The notes under the pieces are model-generated. The model was given only the letters and a program-made list of their open reading frames with translations. It did not search any database and had not been told where the DNA came from. Source: Lithospermum erythrorhizon (taxonomy: Eukaryota > Streptophyta > Magnoliopsida > Boraginales > Boraginaceae). From it: a DNA stretch of 64,000 nt. A program made the position numbers and the translations under genes. How positions within the stretch are numbered: the stretch's first letter is position 1; each line of letters starts with the position of its first letter. The stretch lies in assembly GCA_019722365.1 (NCBI GenBank), contig JADFUC010000004.1, positions 558,001 through 622,000 of the forward strand, in the 5' to 3' direction. Below are positions 16,601 to 32,686 of this stretch, in pieces.

Positions 16601-19600
16601 ACAGAAAGATTAAAGGCCAATAATCATGCTGGGAACTAAATGACCTGAATGCTGCTTAGTTAGTATAGACACGAGATAGGAGTATAGGTCTATATCAGAA
16701 CTGTGCATGGTTACTGCATAGGGGAATTTCCAGGGGAAGAAGAAAAAAGGAATCACACACATGAGGAAAATCTGAAGATACCTCCATGAGACGAGGACTG
16801 AAAAATGATTCTCTCATTTCTGGATTTAAGCTCTGCTCAGCAAACTTTATAATTGATCTACACAACAGAAAAGAACAGCTTTCTGAAATTGTTCTCTGGT
16901 TGAAAAAGTGCATTGCATAAAAAGCATACGCAATTGGAAGATGAGCTAACAACCCCAAACGCAATAGTCTATTCTCCAAACAAACAACTCATCATGGCAC
17001 TCCAACTTATTCAAACAAATTTGAATGGGTAGCTCTCTTGCCTCATTACACACAACAATACAACAATAACATGTCTCGATGCTTCTAAAAGGTTTCCGTC
17101 TAAGCAGGGTAAGGGGAGGTACACATGTGATAACAGGGAGGCTGTTTCCAAGTTAACCCATCATGAAGTGCCACAACTATCTACTAGTTCAAAATAGATA
17201 AGAAGCTCAGGAAGTGTAAATGACATTTCCTGGAAATCTAAGCACTTGATAATTTCTGGTTTTTGAGTTATTAACCAAACAATATGGACATAAGAGAAGC
17301 AAGCGTGTTATCCGAAAATGAAAGCATGCTTATTTTTTTTTTCTGTTAGTAACCAGAAAAAATTGAACATAGAAGAAGCATTTTTTTAATCAAATGGTTT
17401 ACCCAGTCAGCAATGCTGAAGTCGCATAATCACCTTAGATTGGTGAATCTATCTGTTTACCTACACAATCAAACTAATAGATAGCTAGAGATGCCATTGT
17501 AAGAAATTAGAGATGCTTTTACCCAGAGAGTAGCACAACAGGATGTTTGTCTGGCTCCACATTGTCAAGAAACTTGGTTTGTATGGATTTTGGGACCTGG
17601 AAGATGACAATCACTCATGTTATGAGTCTAACAACCAAATAAATGTGCTGCAAAGATGCATTGTCACCTGAAACATTAAATTAGTTGTATGCCAAAAGGA
17701 ATAAGTTAACCGTAAACCAGATGTTGTCACCACTTGGAAAATTTATGGTGTAAAAGAGAAATTGCAGAGAGAGAAATAATGTGAATGTGATTATGAAACA
17801 AGTCTCAAAAGTGTGAGTCGAATAACTGTGTCTGTGTAATGGTCTCATAGTATAAAAAAAGCATATACAGATCTTCATTCTCCATGCTCTTCAACATCTA
17901 AAGGTGATGCTTCATCAGGGCGGGAACAATAATTGCTCCAGATATAGTAAGATACCTCATCAAGGACAATTTAGGAACAGCAGATAAAGATAGTTACCAA
18001 CGGTACTTCGCCTGGAGTTTCATCTGCCAAAACATGTCCAGTAATCAGCAAGAGTGAGTAAATCTCTTCTAATGTTTCCATTAGATTACTTGTGCCTATT
18101 CCCTGCATATAATGTATGAAACATGATGGAAAGCTGAAATATATCTGTATGTCGACAGATAATTGGACCACTCGCCTTTGTAGATATATAAATACATGAG
18201 AAACATCTGATAATTCATAAGTAACATGCTATAAAACAAACTCTTAAATAAATTCCCCCAAATGGCACTAGAGACTGAGGATTGTGATTACAGGAACTAA
18301 ATGCACCTGATGTAACCTTGCAAAACGCTCAGAAAAGAGCCTTATGAGGAAAGGAAGGGATGTGTCAATAGCTGCTCGGGCAATAAGAGCATAAGAGCTC
18401 AACCTCTCATCCATCGCTATAAAAAAACACACACACAATTATAAGTCAGAAGACATCCACCAAAATAGGCAACAACAATGAAAATTAAACTATGGCCATG
18501 TGATGAAAGACTGTGGAACTAACAGAAAGACAGTCAGGAATGCAAAACTACGTACCAGCAATAGAAGCCTGAAGATTATCACATTCAGTCTCATCACTAG
18601 AAGCTGATGCAGAAGCAGCTGTGTGAAGCAGCTAAAAAAATGATTAGAGAACTCTACGATTTACATAATAAAGTAACAAAAACATCACACTTTCTGTGGT
18701 ATATGAGCATCACCCTTTAGTTCAGCCTCGACTATCAACATAAAGAGATTAGCAGCAGCACTAATCCCTTCCGGGGGGAAAGTATTATTCCCAATGGTTT
18801 CTAATGACTGAAAGGTATAAGAGAAAAATAATGTAAAATTAAAATGAAGGTCATACGAGAACAAAATGCAAGTAAAGTACTGCCAATGTGGCAGTTGCCA
18901 AAGGAGGATTGTTTTCATGTTACATACCATGAGAAGTACAGTCCAGGTATCCAATAAGATATCACGTGCTACCCAGCTCCACATGTCTTCTTCCGAGCAT
19001 GTTGTTGTCATACGATCCTTAATAGCTTCGCACATAAGGGCAGACAATAGACTAAGAGTTCCATAAAGCCTGAACATGCGGAAAAAAAGATAACCACAAA
19101 GTTAGGAAAAACCCGGTGTAAAGAATCCCATTTTCCACCATATGGCATAATAATAGGCCTAATATTATAATCTGTGTCTGTGGAAATAAACAATAAACCA
19201 TCACAAACAAATAAATTGTAAAAAACCTCATAGATTTCAATAGTTGATCAAACAAAACTGGAGTAGTTACTGTTGCAATAGCCAACAATGCCCGGCAGCC
19301 ATCAAGCATTTCACTGTAAATAACAAGTAATTGATAAGCACCAAACAATAAACAACAGGAAGTTGATCAAATGGAACTATTGAACCTTTCACTTCTTCCA
19401 CATTCTATTGCTTGAGAAACTGCCTCAGGAGGATCTATCCACGGTAATATTCCAGACAGAAGTTGTAGAAGGTGCTGCCCTTGCATGTGCCCATTGTCTG
19501 GATTTTTTGAGAAATTGACGTTCAATAGGCTAGAAAAAATTCTAACTTTTAGAAAATCAAGAAAGATAGAATGGATGCTTTGTAAGGCTATATATCTATT

Positions 19601-22600
19601 GGCTAATAATAGGAACAAGATATTGAAAATAGTTAGGAACACTACTAGGGTGACCAGAATCACACCAACAACCAACACAATATGCTAGACATAATCTGCA
19701 GACTCCTTTATTACACCACCTCAATATCTTCTTCAACAGCCCTGTCATACTAAAGGCGATTCTGTTAAGATGTCTATGAGTTTGATCTTACACTTTCTAA
19801 GGGCCCCATCATACAATATGTATATGTAAGAACCTTTGTAGAGGCTCAAAGAGCCTGAAGGCTTTCCCTGTCCTTGGACTGGGGCACCATCCCCAACTCA
19901 TAAATTTGTATGTACCGAAAAGAAAAAAAACATGAGATTGCAGCAGTCTACTAGTTACTGAATTATGTATGTTTGAGTAAAGCCTATAACTGCACATTAT
20001 TGAATTAGGAGCATTTACCTAATAATTAGAACAACTATGTCTACAACATACAAAGAAACTAGTGTATACCAGATGGAAATATGGATCCAGTCAAGGAGCA
20101 AAACTGCACAATAAGCTTTCGGGCAGACACTGCAATCGGGCAATCTAGCCAGTAACCTTCACGGGAAAACTTATGTCTCAGTGAACCATACAAGCTTAAA
20201 AGCCATCCAACATGACCGCTTGAAATCAGCACATCACGCCATGAAGCTCCAGGCTACAAAGGTTCAAAGATGAGAAGAATATAGAGCATGACTCAATAAT
20301 AATGGAAAATCTAGTAAATTTTTCCAGCCTAAGTAGCCGTAAACCGCACTGGCCGAAATTCTTCAGTAATATGGTACGGTTCACTCAATTGATCAATATT
20401 TCAGAAGTCAGTATTGGTTAAATAAAACATTTATAAAAAAAATGGAGGGTGTTCATCATCTACAACAGATACAGACTTCTGTCATGCATATAGAAATGAG
20501 AGTACATGAAAGTGGTCACAGAGAAAATTGCCATTACTTGGACCAAGTTACTTTCCACCCTTCTTGTTGAGTCATTGTCTTGCTTCACTGCATCAGTAAA
20601 AACATCAATGCCCTTTCTTCCACCCTCCAATGTACTTTTGTTGCATCGGAAGTCCCAGTTCAGGATTTGAAACATGAGACGCAGTGCCGCTGTACACACC
20701 TTAGCTTCAGGAACAACAGAATTCGATTCGTTTATTTTCATCGTAACACCTTCGGCAGCATCTTTTGCCCAACAATAGAATATCTGTTGGGGAAGAAAGA
20801 TATATATTAAAATCAAATAAATAACATAATTTACCCACAAGATATAATTTGATATAATTGGACAACCTTCAAGTAGTCAAGCTCCAATGACGTCCGGCAT
20901 CGTTCATGAAATTCCCTGGGAAGACCCATAGCACTTGAGGTTGATGGTGTGAATTCAGATACCTAGAGAGAAATAATAACAATATTGGAAACTATTTGGA
21001 GATTTATTCATTGAGTGTTTAGCTAAGCTTCTATTCTTCGGGTATGTTTCTTACAAGCTCCAAAAACAAAAGGCTAAGTATAACACCCACTTTGACCACC
21101 AAATTTCAACTATTGATAGTGTCTGGATGGAGGAAATACCAAAGATTCCAAAAAGTTAATTCCAGCATACTGTACATCCAGCATATGGCTGCTGGTAATA
21201 GCTTTCTTCACCTGTTGGTACACATCAATAAGTCTAGTAATTATTAATGCACAAGTTGGATGAACGAGAAGAAAACAAGTTTTCACAGCATTAGTTACAT
21301 TCTTCAAAGAGGCTGAAAAATCATAAAAGGTGGGAGAGATACATCTCTCAGTTTATCCCATATATGGTTTATTTATATACTAACAGAGACATTTTGAAGT
21401 CCATGCTGATGAAAAAAATAAACCCTGAACTTCCTACGAACACTTCTAGCAGGGGTTATGTATTTAATAAGTGCCCAGTTAATATGATGGTAAACTCGTT
21501 ATACACAAAAGTATCAAGCACTGATAAGAGGATGGAAATAAGCTCACTGATCAGATATATGCGGCCTTGCACAGAACTATTATCAGAAGTTCCACTAGTT
21601 CAAGCATTTAACTGACAGAATCCAAACAATTTTGAAAGGGTATTCATCATGACATTATATGACTATGGTCTATGGATATTAAAATGTAACTATTACTTTC
21701 ACAACATTTAAAGTGTGCATGTTTAAGTACCCATCAAACTGATGCCAATAGCTCAAGACTTAAGTACTTGAGAATCGCAAGTTATAATCCTCAGAGTGAT
21801 TGTGGCAACTTATTTCAACAGTTCGATTCACTTCTTATAGCATCATTGAACAGTTGCCTTATAATATAGCATGTGCATAGGTACTAGTTTGTTAACAAAA
21901 AATATGGGGAGGTCGACTCGAACAGAAGTACCTTAAAAGAAGAATCATGTTGCATGATATAAACTCTGGGTTAGATGAGATTAACACCTAAGAAATAAAT
22001 TGCACACCAGTAGAGTTGCTAAAAAGTTACAAAATAATCCCATAAAATGATCGGAAATGAAGAGTCCTGGTAGAAAAGGCACCACAAGAAAGACATACTG
22101 CAAACCTTGGTTGGAAAGCCACAAAGATCGATATTGTTGTGCGTGTGTGTTTGGGGGGAATTGTAGAGAACAACTATAAGACTTACAGAGGTGTTGAAGT
22201 TGCTGCTATAAAAAAATTATAGAAGTTACAAATCAACTAGTGAAATTAGCAATAAGAACCAACCAACGTACATGAATTCTATGCATCAAATATATCTAAA
22301 AGAAGATACATAGGAAAGTAATTAAGAAGCTTTAGATTGAATACCTCAAGGAAAAACACCTCTTTCTCAGCAATTGTGAACTCTAACCTACAGGATGCAG
22401 AGCACAAATGAGATAAATGAAGGCTAAAAAATCTAACTATCTGGTGTGCTCTTTCAGACTTTATTAAGGAAACCGGGAAGTCAAATTCGGAAATATTCAG
22501 CCATTTCTTTCCGATTCATGTGCCCTGAATCGTCATACATATAAAGAAATATAGGCAACTAACCAACCCCTTTTCAACAACTGAGCAGCCACTGAAGCAA

Positions 22601-24571
22601 CTTTTGCTTGGACATAGCCCTCAGCTGAATTAGCATGCTGCATGAGGAAGCATAAAGAGAAACTGCAATAGGGAAACTTGATAAGTAACTTAAGAAATTA
22701 CAAAAAATAATAGAATCATGAAAATGAATGTATTGCAGCAAGAAAGAATATTAGCTTCCCGATATATTAAATGTGTGTATATGATCCAACATACTTTTTG
22801 GATTTGCTAACTAGTTGGCTTCAAGCCAAGTACCCGAAATAATGCTTAATGATACTTAAAATGTCAAAGATACCTAATCAGGTCTCTTTTGTCATCTGCT
22901 GTGAGATGTGCCCATTCCCTAATGGCTGCATCACGAATTGCTCCAGCAGCCTGAAACCTTGCAATGGCCAGTAGAGAATTTTCTGTAAAATTATAGTAAA
23001 TTTTAATGAGAAGGCTTCAAAGGAACTCCATTTGATGAAGTGTTTGGAAAGTAGTTGTCTAGAGCTCCAAGTAAGAGCCAATACTAATGACACAGCATCA
23101 TCATGTGTTTCTCAAAAATCCACAGAATTAACCAACAGGGATGCTCCAAAAGGGCTCGGTAAGTTTGTAGGGAGGAGCGCATAGCTTAGTTTGCATGATA
23201 ATAAGATAGGACCAGATAGAGGCAGAACCATCCCCTTCAGCAATGGCTACGGACGCTTGGATATCTAAGAAATAGAACTATCTCCAAGAAATGTTTCTGT
23301 TTATATATTTCATCTCTTGATTAAACCCATAGTAAATTTGATGGCCCTTCAACCATCTTACTTGAAGAGATAAAACTGCCATGCGAGGGAAAAGGTGGAA
23401 AACAACTTGCAGGTTTTAAATGGAAATACCTCCAAGTTCAACTCCAAAAGGATGAGTTCTGTCTATATCATGAGTGAAAGCGTATGGGGAAAAACTTTTA
23501 GGGAGTCCCTATAAAAAACACATGAAATTTCCACTGGTGAGTTTTAAAGAACTCACCCATAATGTATTGGCATGTCCGGTAAGGGTGAGGAGATTGGGAT
23601 AGTGATAAGATGGCAGCTTCAGCAGCTGCAGGATTGACATGCATCTGTTTAATCATATAAAACATCGAGGTAAGTTTACCCAGGGCCAGAAACTTTCAAG
23701 ATGGATAAGCTGACATGCTTAACAGCATCTCACAAGTTTGACAGAATTTATAGCAATACGCTCCCCGTCCCTACTTTAAAAAGTTATTTTATACGACTTA
23801 AAAAACAATACAAACTCCACTTTTGTCAAACTTTTACCTGTATTCTACCATTTCACATTTGATCAAATACGAACATATGTGAACTCGGATGAAGGTAATT
23901 TTAATTTGTGTGAACTCTTGGATGTCAGAATCTGACAGGACGAAACGTTGATATCATGTAGTCAAGAGCAAAAACGCAACTCAACCAAGCTCGATCAGTT
24001 GGAAAACCAAACGGAGTTCATCATCCAAAATCAGGCTAACAGATATATATTACACATAAATAAGTACATCCGCCACTTCCCAAATTGCTTAAGCGCAATA
24101 GAACAAATCTCTTTTTGCTAGTCTCCATCCACAAATACTTCTCCGATCAGTTGAAAAAACACACAGATTGCATACAAATTTCATCCAAAATCAAACTAAC
24201 ACATATACATTATACATAATTAAGCTTATTTCACCAACTCCACAAATTGCAATCAAATAAAGCTCTTTTTGCTAGAGAAGTTCGCTAGTCCCCATCCACG
24301 AATACTTCTTCGATCGGTTGAAAAAACACACAGATTACATACAAATTTCCATCCAAAATCGAACTAACACATACATTATACATAATTAGCCTTCTAACAC
24401 TCGCTATTTCTCAAATATTCGCCTAACAACATATCAAAATTACGAGCAAGATCATCGCGAATCGGATAACTAACAGCAATCGATACGGACCTGAATGGAG
24501 TCACAAGCAAGCTCAATAGCTCGCATAGTGGCTTGAAGTTGAGCTAAATCGGGCCCACCGAGCTGCTGCAT
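10639..24571 (-). CDS. XPO4: Exportin-4-like nuclear transport receptor, 32 coding exons
   Basis: Importin-beta-superfamily receptor of HEAT-type helical repeats working with Ran-GTP at the nuclear pore; animal exportin-4 carries eIF5A and SMAD3, while plant cargoes are less known. Exons: 24571-24491, 23644-23557, 22982-22874, 22662-22564, 22387-22345, 21211-21140, 20962-20867, 20783-20538, 20253-20070, 19497-19386, 19313-19227, 19069-18928, 18807-18691, 18631-18556, 18416-18307, 18102-17998, 17596-17523, 16857-16782, 16202-15978, 15264-15193, 14663-14592, 13793-13729, 13635-13533, 13468-13337, 13060-12917, 12181-12074, 11940-11890, 11795-11718, 11646-11533, 11444-11248, 11000-10931, 10827-10639. 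They sum to 3537 nt: 1178 residues plus stop, close to the plant orthologue. Recognisable stretches include MRAIELACDSIQ, WIDPPEAV, FSPRLMEAVVWFL, SYPGEKDL, ELLKYPKLC and ALKALASYHYKEK. No lesions. An in-frame TGA lies 18 nt upstream of the chosen ATG. Confidence 0.95.
12233..12418. mobile_element. Stowaway-like MITE in an XPO4 intron
   Basis: About 186 bp flanked by TA. The left end reads ttccctccttcccataaag and the right end is ggaaaggagggag. The terminal inverted repeats match over about 30 bp with several mismatches (agattgtctagttt against agattttctagttt). It lies in the intron between XPO4 exons 25 and 26. No coding capacity. Confidence 0.8.
12538..12800. mobile_element. Second Stowaway-like MITE in the same XPO4 intron
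   Basis: 263 bp flanked by TA, with termini tactccctccggtgatattt and its inverted partner (aaatgtcaccggagggagta). The inverted repeats match well over nearly 30 bp. It belongs to a different subfamily from its neighbour 120 bp away and looks younger. Confidence 0.88.
15585..15881. repeat. 149-bp tandem duplication in an XPO4 intron
   Basis: Copy 1 (15585-15733) and copy 2 (15734-about 15881) both start ttgctcatatatggcata and end ggtcatgaag, with about 10 differences. It lies in the intron between XPO4 exons 19 and 20 and is non-coding. Confidence 0.88.
16314..16497. mobile_element. Well-preserved Stowaway-like MITE in an XPO4 intron
   Basis: 184 bp with TA at both ends. The terminal inverted repeats, starting tactccctccatcccaattt, are almost perfect over about 32 bp. 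It lies in the intron between exons 18 and 19. It is the cleanest MITE in the window and so probably the most recent insertion. Confidence 0.92.
23992..24390. repeat. Tandem array, 2.5 copies of a 152-167-bp unit, in XPO4 intron 1
   Basis: Units begin at 23992, 24144 and 24311 with cgatc(a/g)gttg. They share segments such as catccaaaatc(a/g), ctaacacatatacattata and ctctttttgctag. The third copy is partial. Copies differ by substitutions and small indels. No coding role is seen. Confidence 0.8.
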
Positions 24572-26158
24572 CTTAGCTTTACTCAATCAAACACCAAACA
24601 CAAAATCAACTACACAAACAATATACCTCCAAATTCTAATTCAGAATTTTACAAATTAATATTTAAAATATATTAATATAAGCGTATATATGGAGATATT
24701 TTGATATTATTATAAACAATTATATGTATATTCAGATAATTAAATACAAATTCAGCATATATATATAATATATATACGGAGTAATAATATAAATGATTTT
24801 ACCTGGAAAAGGCACAGAGAGAAATAATCGGCGAAGACAAGAAGCAGAGAGAAATAATAGTGAAATTTGGAGGGTAATTATTTTTGTAAAACCCCCCGAA
24901 TGAAAATTTTGAAAAACTCCACTCTTTTTCTAGTGTTGTTGAATTATGCCACCTTACTTGTTTTATTTGAAGATTGGGACCCTTATATTTTATTTTATTT
25001 TGCACATGCCCTCCCATTTTTCGATAATAGTTGCTCTACATATGTTGTATCGTATTTTACCTCTTAAATTTTGTTGTTCACAAAAGCATATTCATCTTAT
25101 AAGTTTCTCCGTATAATATTTGTTTTGTCATGGATCTTTTGATTTCACATGTTACATCTAGAGCATATGGCAAGTTACGATCAAACAAAGAATGGCAAAA
25201 AATTTTTAGAGAAGATCCTCATAATAGATGCAATATCTATTTACAGGCTTCAGTTGCAGTTACATTTAGGGATTTATATAGTGCTTTTTCCCGCATGAAT
25301 TTGCTTTTGTATCCCACAGGGACTTTTGTTGTAAATCCATAGTTAATAGTGAATAAGTGATGCAACATCTTATGACTACTTTGTATAAATAGTTTGTATG
25401 TATCCTCTATATAAATGCAAGTATGTATCTATAAAAAAAAGGGCATGTATCTATAAAAAAAAAATTGTTGTTTACTTTTATTATATCCCAGCTTATTTTA
25501 ATATTTTATGATATTGTATAGTATTAGTATCATTGTTAGTTGCTTGGATTAGTAAATAAATTTGGGGTTGGTGTTAAGGATAAATTAAATAAGTTGGTGT
25601 AATTTTAAGCCATTGAAATATTTTATGATTAAATGTATTTCATATTAATGTTGAGGTAGATGTATAAAAAATTTGAGACCGCATTTAAAAGTTATGTTTT
25701 TAAATGGAAATTTCTATTAGTACATTGTCACACTAAATTAGTCACTACAACATAATGAAATTATTACACCCTACTAGCTAGGAAAATTGCAACGATTTTA
25801 ATTTGGGCAGTAACTTGAGTTGGGGTACATGTTTGAGAAATACATTGGATTAAATAAATTATTATATAACTACATTTCAAACCTGAGCATCTAAATTACT
25901 AGTATATGTGTAGTTACATTTCAAACCTGATAAATACATTGGAGTAATAACATCTGCAATTTAATTTTATTCTTTAATATTTTTTGTGTGGTGCCAGAGT
26001 AAAAAATGTAACCGAAAGTAACAAGACAATTAACACAGCAGAGCTCACCACTCTAAGAGCACTATTGTGAAATTGAAAAAGAAAAATAACATTACATCAA
26101 GCATAGACTCTGCTACATAATGTACAACAGTTTTTGATTAAATTGCTAGTATATGAAG
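24572..26158. other. Spacer between XPO4 and NFS2
   Basis: This holds the XPO4 leader and promoter (about 24.57-24.85 kb) and then AT-rich spacer with short open frames that resemble no family I know. A 16-bp word (tacatttcaaacctga) occurs twice at 25871 and 25915. The last part should contain the NFS2 3' UTR. No gene is supported. Confidence 0.5.
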
Positions 26159-29663
<3,505 letters not shown>

Positions 29664-29754
29664 CTTGTTAATTTTCTGAATTGGAATATGCTGAAAGAGT
29701 TGACAAGGAAGCCAAATATGAAAGTTCAGGCATATCCGCTATTAATTGTTTAAT

Positions 29755-30139
29755 TATCTTGATTATTTGTGTCTGATCTAATCTTTCCTGATGTCAGGTA
29801 ATTTTATAATATATTTTTATAAAATGCAAATAATGAATTAAAATTATGTAAGAAGAGGAGAAAAAAGGTGATTTTATATAATTGAAATTATCTTGAAAGA
29901 GAAAATAATTGAATCACATTATATGTGATATACCGTATATAAAAAATTTGATATGATATAGGTGAGTAATTCTTTGGAATACGATATCGAGTTGTTTATA
30001 AAAGTAAAATCACAGTGAAAGAAATAATTGTGAGATTTGAATTTTGAGGGTGGTTAATTCTTAAAAGGGTAAAATAGGAAAAACAAAATTTGGGCTTGTT
30101 TTTGATATGCGTCATTAGCTTGCGCATTATATATGGGAT
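29755..30139 (-). mobile_element. Helitron-like non-autonomous element, copy A (candidate)
   Basis: On the minus strand it starts tctatcccatatataatgcg, reminiscent of the TC start of plant Helitrons, and ends near a small perfect hairpin (cctgatgtcagg) at about 29790. Internal blocks (aaataatgaattaaaatta, aagggtaaaatagga) recur in the same order at 34.66-35.02 kb. The exact 3' end is uncertain and there is no coding capacity. Confidence 0.4.
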
Positions 30140-31238
30140 AGATATGTTACACAAGATTTAAAGTGATAAATTAATGTGAGGATTTAACGTTCTATAATAC
30201 TTTAAAAGTAGTTTGTGCTCTTTGGATCTGTGCTTGAGATATGTTAGGAATTGTCGCGTTGACGTTACGAGCCGCTCACATGCTTTATTGGATGATAAAA
30301 TTAAAAAATACTTCGTATTATTTCGAAATTTAAATATAAGTGAAATGAATTTAAATGAATATTTTTAAAATATGGATTGAGTTGTTTTTTAGTTTAATAG
30401 CGTGGAAGTAAATTTAAAGAGAAATATAATCAATTATTCCCTCCAATTTAAAGCAATAAGATTTTTTGTTTTAAGTGTCGATTTTAATCGTGATAACTAA
30501 TTAGTTACATGATGAAAAATTGTAAAAATTTACTTTTATGAAAATTTATTTAAAGACAAATTTATTGATATTAATTTTATATTTTTTGAAATAAAGAATA
30601 ATAAGTAATTGATGATAATTTGAATTGGAGGTAGTAATACATATGTAAGAAAACAAAAAACTATATTTACCTTGATTATTCTGTGCTTTGAGCGGTGATT
30701 ATTTGAAATTGAGTAAGCGAATAAAGTTGGATTTATTTGTGAAATCATGAGCGTATAGTCTGGTGGTTTGCATTCACGTCCAAGTGTTATGGACCATTAA
30801 CCTTATAAAAGTGTATCACTTTAGTCATTTCGTCCGATTAACCTTATAAAAATGTATTATTTAGCCATTTCGTCCAGTTAACCGTTGACTGCTAACTTGT
30901 TTTTAGGCGGGGTTATGTACAATTATTTTTTAGTTAAGCTTGCAATCTTCTTCCAACATAAAGATGTGTCAATTACAAATTTACAATTCCTTTGATGGAA
31001 ATAGTGGGGAAACAAGAGTTGTTTAGATAATCACCTTATGTATCATCATATACTTTTTGATTCGTTAGCATAAGCTTGCAATTATTATGCATTATGTATT
31101 TGGTTGATTGAAGGAAGAACTCTTTTAGCCAAAATATTGTATGGAGATACACTTGACATTTATAATAGGATATATCTGATGAACTATGAGTCCATACATT
31201 ATTGATAAAGTTGGCTGAAGACTAATGTTTTTGAGACA
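30140..31238. other. Spacer 3' of the first hydrolase gene
   Basis: AT-rich spacer without a supportable gene. Its main feature is the block at 30946-31003, nearly the same as 42131-42188 beside the second hydrolase copy. The final part should hold the 3' UTR of the hydrolase ending at 31239. Confidence 0.5.
30946..31003. repeat. 3'-flank block shared by the two hydrolase copies (copy 1)
   Basis: About 58 bp starting tcttcttccaacataaagat match 42131-42188 with only a few differences. In this copy it lies about 235 bp beyond the hydrolase stop codon; in the other it lies about 15 bp beyond. It is non-coding, so it marks shared ancestry of the flank. Confidence 0.85.
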
Positions 31239-32686
31239 TCATTTGTCCCCAATCAACAATGTCTTCAAAATAGCATCCCTTGCACTATCAACATGAGGGA
31301 ATAGGTGACCAGCATTTGGTACTTCATGATACTGAATCCATGGAAGTTTCTTAGCTATATAATGCTGCAACAACACGGGCACGAGACCATCTTCGTCTCC
31401 CTGCCATAGATGCACCGAGCCTTCGTTGTCAACAAAAGGGTTCTTGAGATTCATAGGATCGAATTCCCACTTCCCAAATCCGACGATCAAATCACGATAG
31501 AGTGACTCAGGTTCCCCTTGTTGCACTGCATGTTCCTAAAGAAGAAATATAGCAGCAACAATTTAACCAAGTGCAACAATTAATTTACAAAATTCAAGAT
31601 GTATATGATAGTCCAGAGTTTCATTACCTTCCACGCTTTCCTCTTTTCATGTGTTTGTGAAGCAATTTCTATGTCTTGTTTAGATAACTTGAGTCTTCCA
31701 GCAATAACACTTGAAGAAGGGAACCACTTCTGAGAGTTCCACCAGTGGACAAGCCACGGGGCGTAGTGTGCAACTCTCAGTGCCCACTGGTCCTGCATGA
31801 ACTGTTGGTTGTACGCTTCTACAGATAAGTTTGAAGGGAAACTAGGCCACCAATAATTGACAACGGGAGCAATCAACGCAGCACCTGCAAGCCTGATGGC
31901 ATCGAAAACAAAATCAGCATTCGAGCAACAGGTGATCACATGCAGATTAAACACCAAAAACCAAGGTAGACAATATTTTCCGGGCATTCATCATATTCCT
32001 GGAAATTTTTTGCCTCTACCATATCAGAAATCATCCTACAACAGGAGAGACTGAACATATATTGCTTTGAGTTGTGCCTTAACTATTGAAGTAAGGTCTA
32101 TATTTGCTTAACCTGTGGGGTATATACTTGAGGCATCCCCAGACAGTTTGGCCTCCCATGGAAAATCCAATGACATAAAATTTGGATCCAAGTTCCAACT
32201 TATCAGCAAGATCTTCTATGTCTAACGCTGTACTTTCTATAGTTCGTTTAGGATCTGGATCACTCTCCCCATAACCTGGTCTATCAAATGTCACTAAGTA
32301 GATACCTAGCGTTTCAACCAATCCCTGAAATAATATACACCAAACCATCAAAGAAGTACTTCAATCCAATTCCATTCTGCAAATTTGAACCTGAAACACT
32401 AGATTATATACTTAATGACATTTGTGAACAATACCGATGTTGCAAGTGAAGCATCGTGTCTATTAGAGCTAAAGCCGTGCACGAAGATGATCTTGTAACT
32501 GGCTGTTTCTTTTGGCACCCCACTCTCCTTGTAGGCCAAATATCTTCCATCCCTAAGTCTAACCCGAGTTCCGGTAATCGGTGGACCACCTGGTGAACCA
32601 CATATCTTAGGGGGTGGAGGGACCAGAGCTTGATAACCCAAAGCAAGGAGGCCAATCAACAATACCAGTATAATTTTCCCAATCAT
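31239..32686 (-). CDS. Membrane-anchored alpha/beta hydrolase, copy 1
   Basis: Serine hydrolase of the alpha/beta fold with unknown substrate. Exons: 32686-32435, 32324-32113, 31892-31628, 31535-31239; 1026 nt, 341 residues plus stop. An N-terminal hydrophobic segment (residues 3-20, KIILVLLIGLLALGYQAL) precedes PPPPKICG, suggesting a signal anchor. Core motifs are FVHGFSSNRHD (oxyanion-hole region), DRPGYGESDP, the nucleophile elbow GFSMGG (Ser139), the acid Asp292 in QGDEDGLVP, and the base His320 in NAGH. Intron positions and lengths match the gene at 42.2-43.9 kb, making them paralogues. An acceptor-like tgaccag just before the ATG suggests a 5'-UTR intron, as in the sister copy. Epoxide hydrolase, esterase or lipase activity cannot be told apart from sequence. 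Confidence 0.9.

Noticed and set aside
23755..23830. ctccccgtccctactttaaaa, a Stowaway-like edge in XPO4 intron 1
   Set aside because: No inverted partner was found within several hundred bases.
25130..25342. 70-codon open frame in the spacer between XPO4 and NFS2
   Set aside because: No recognisable domain, AT-rich codon use like its surroundings, and no neighbouring exon that would extend it.
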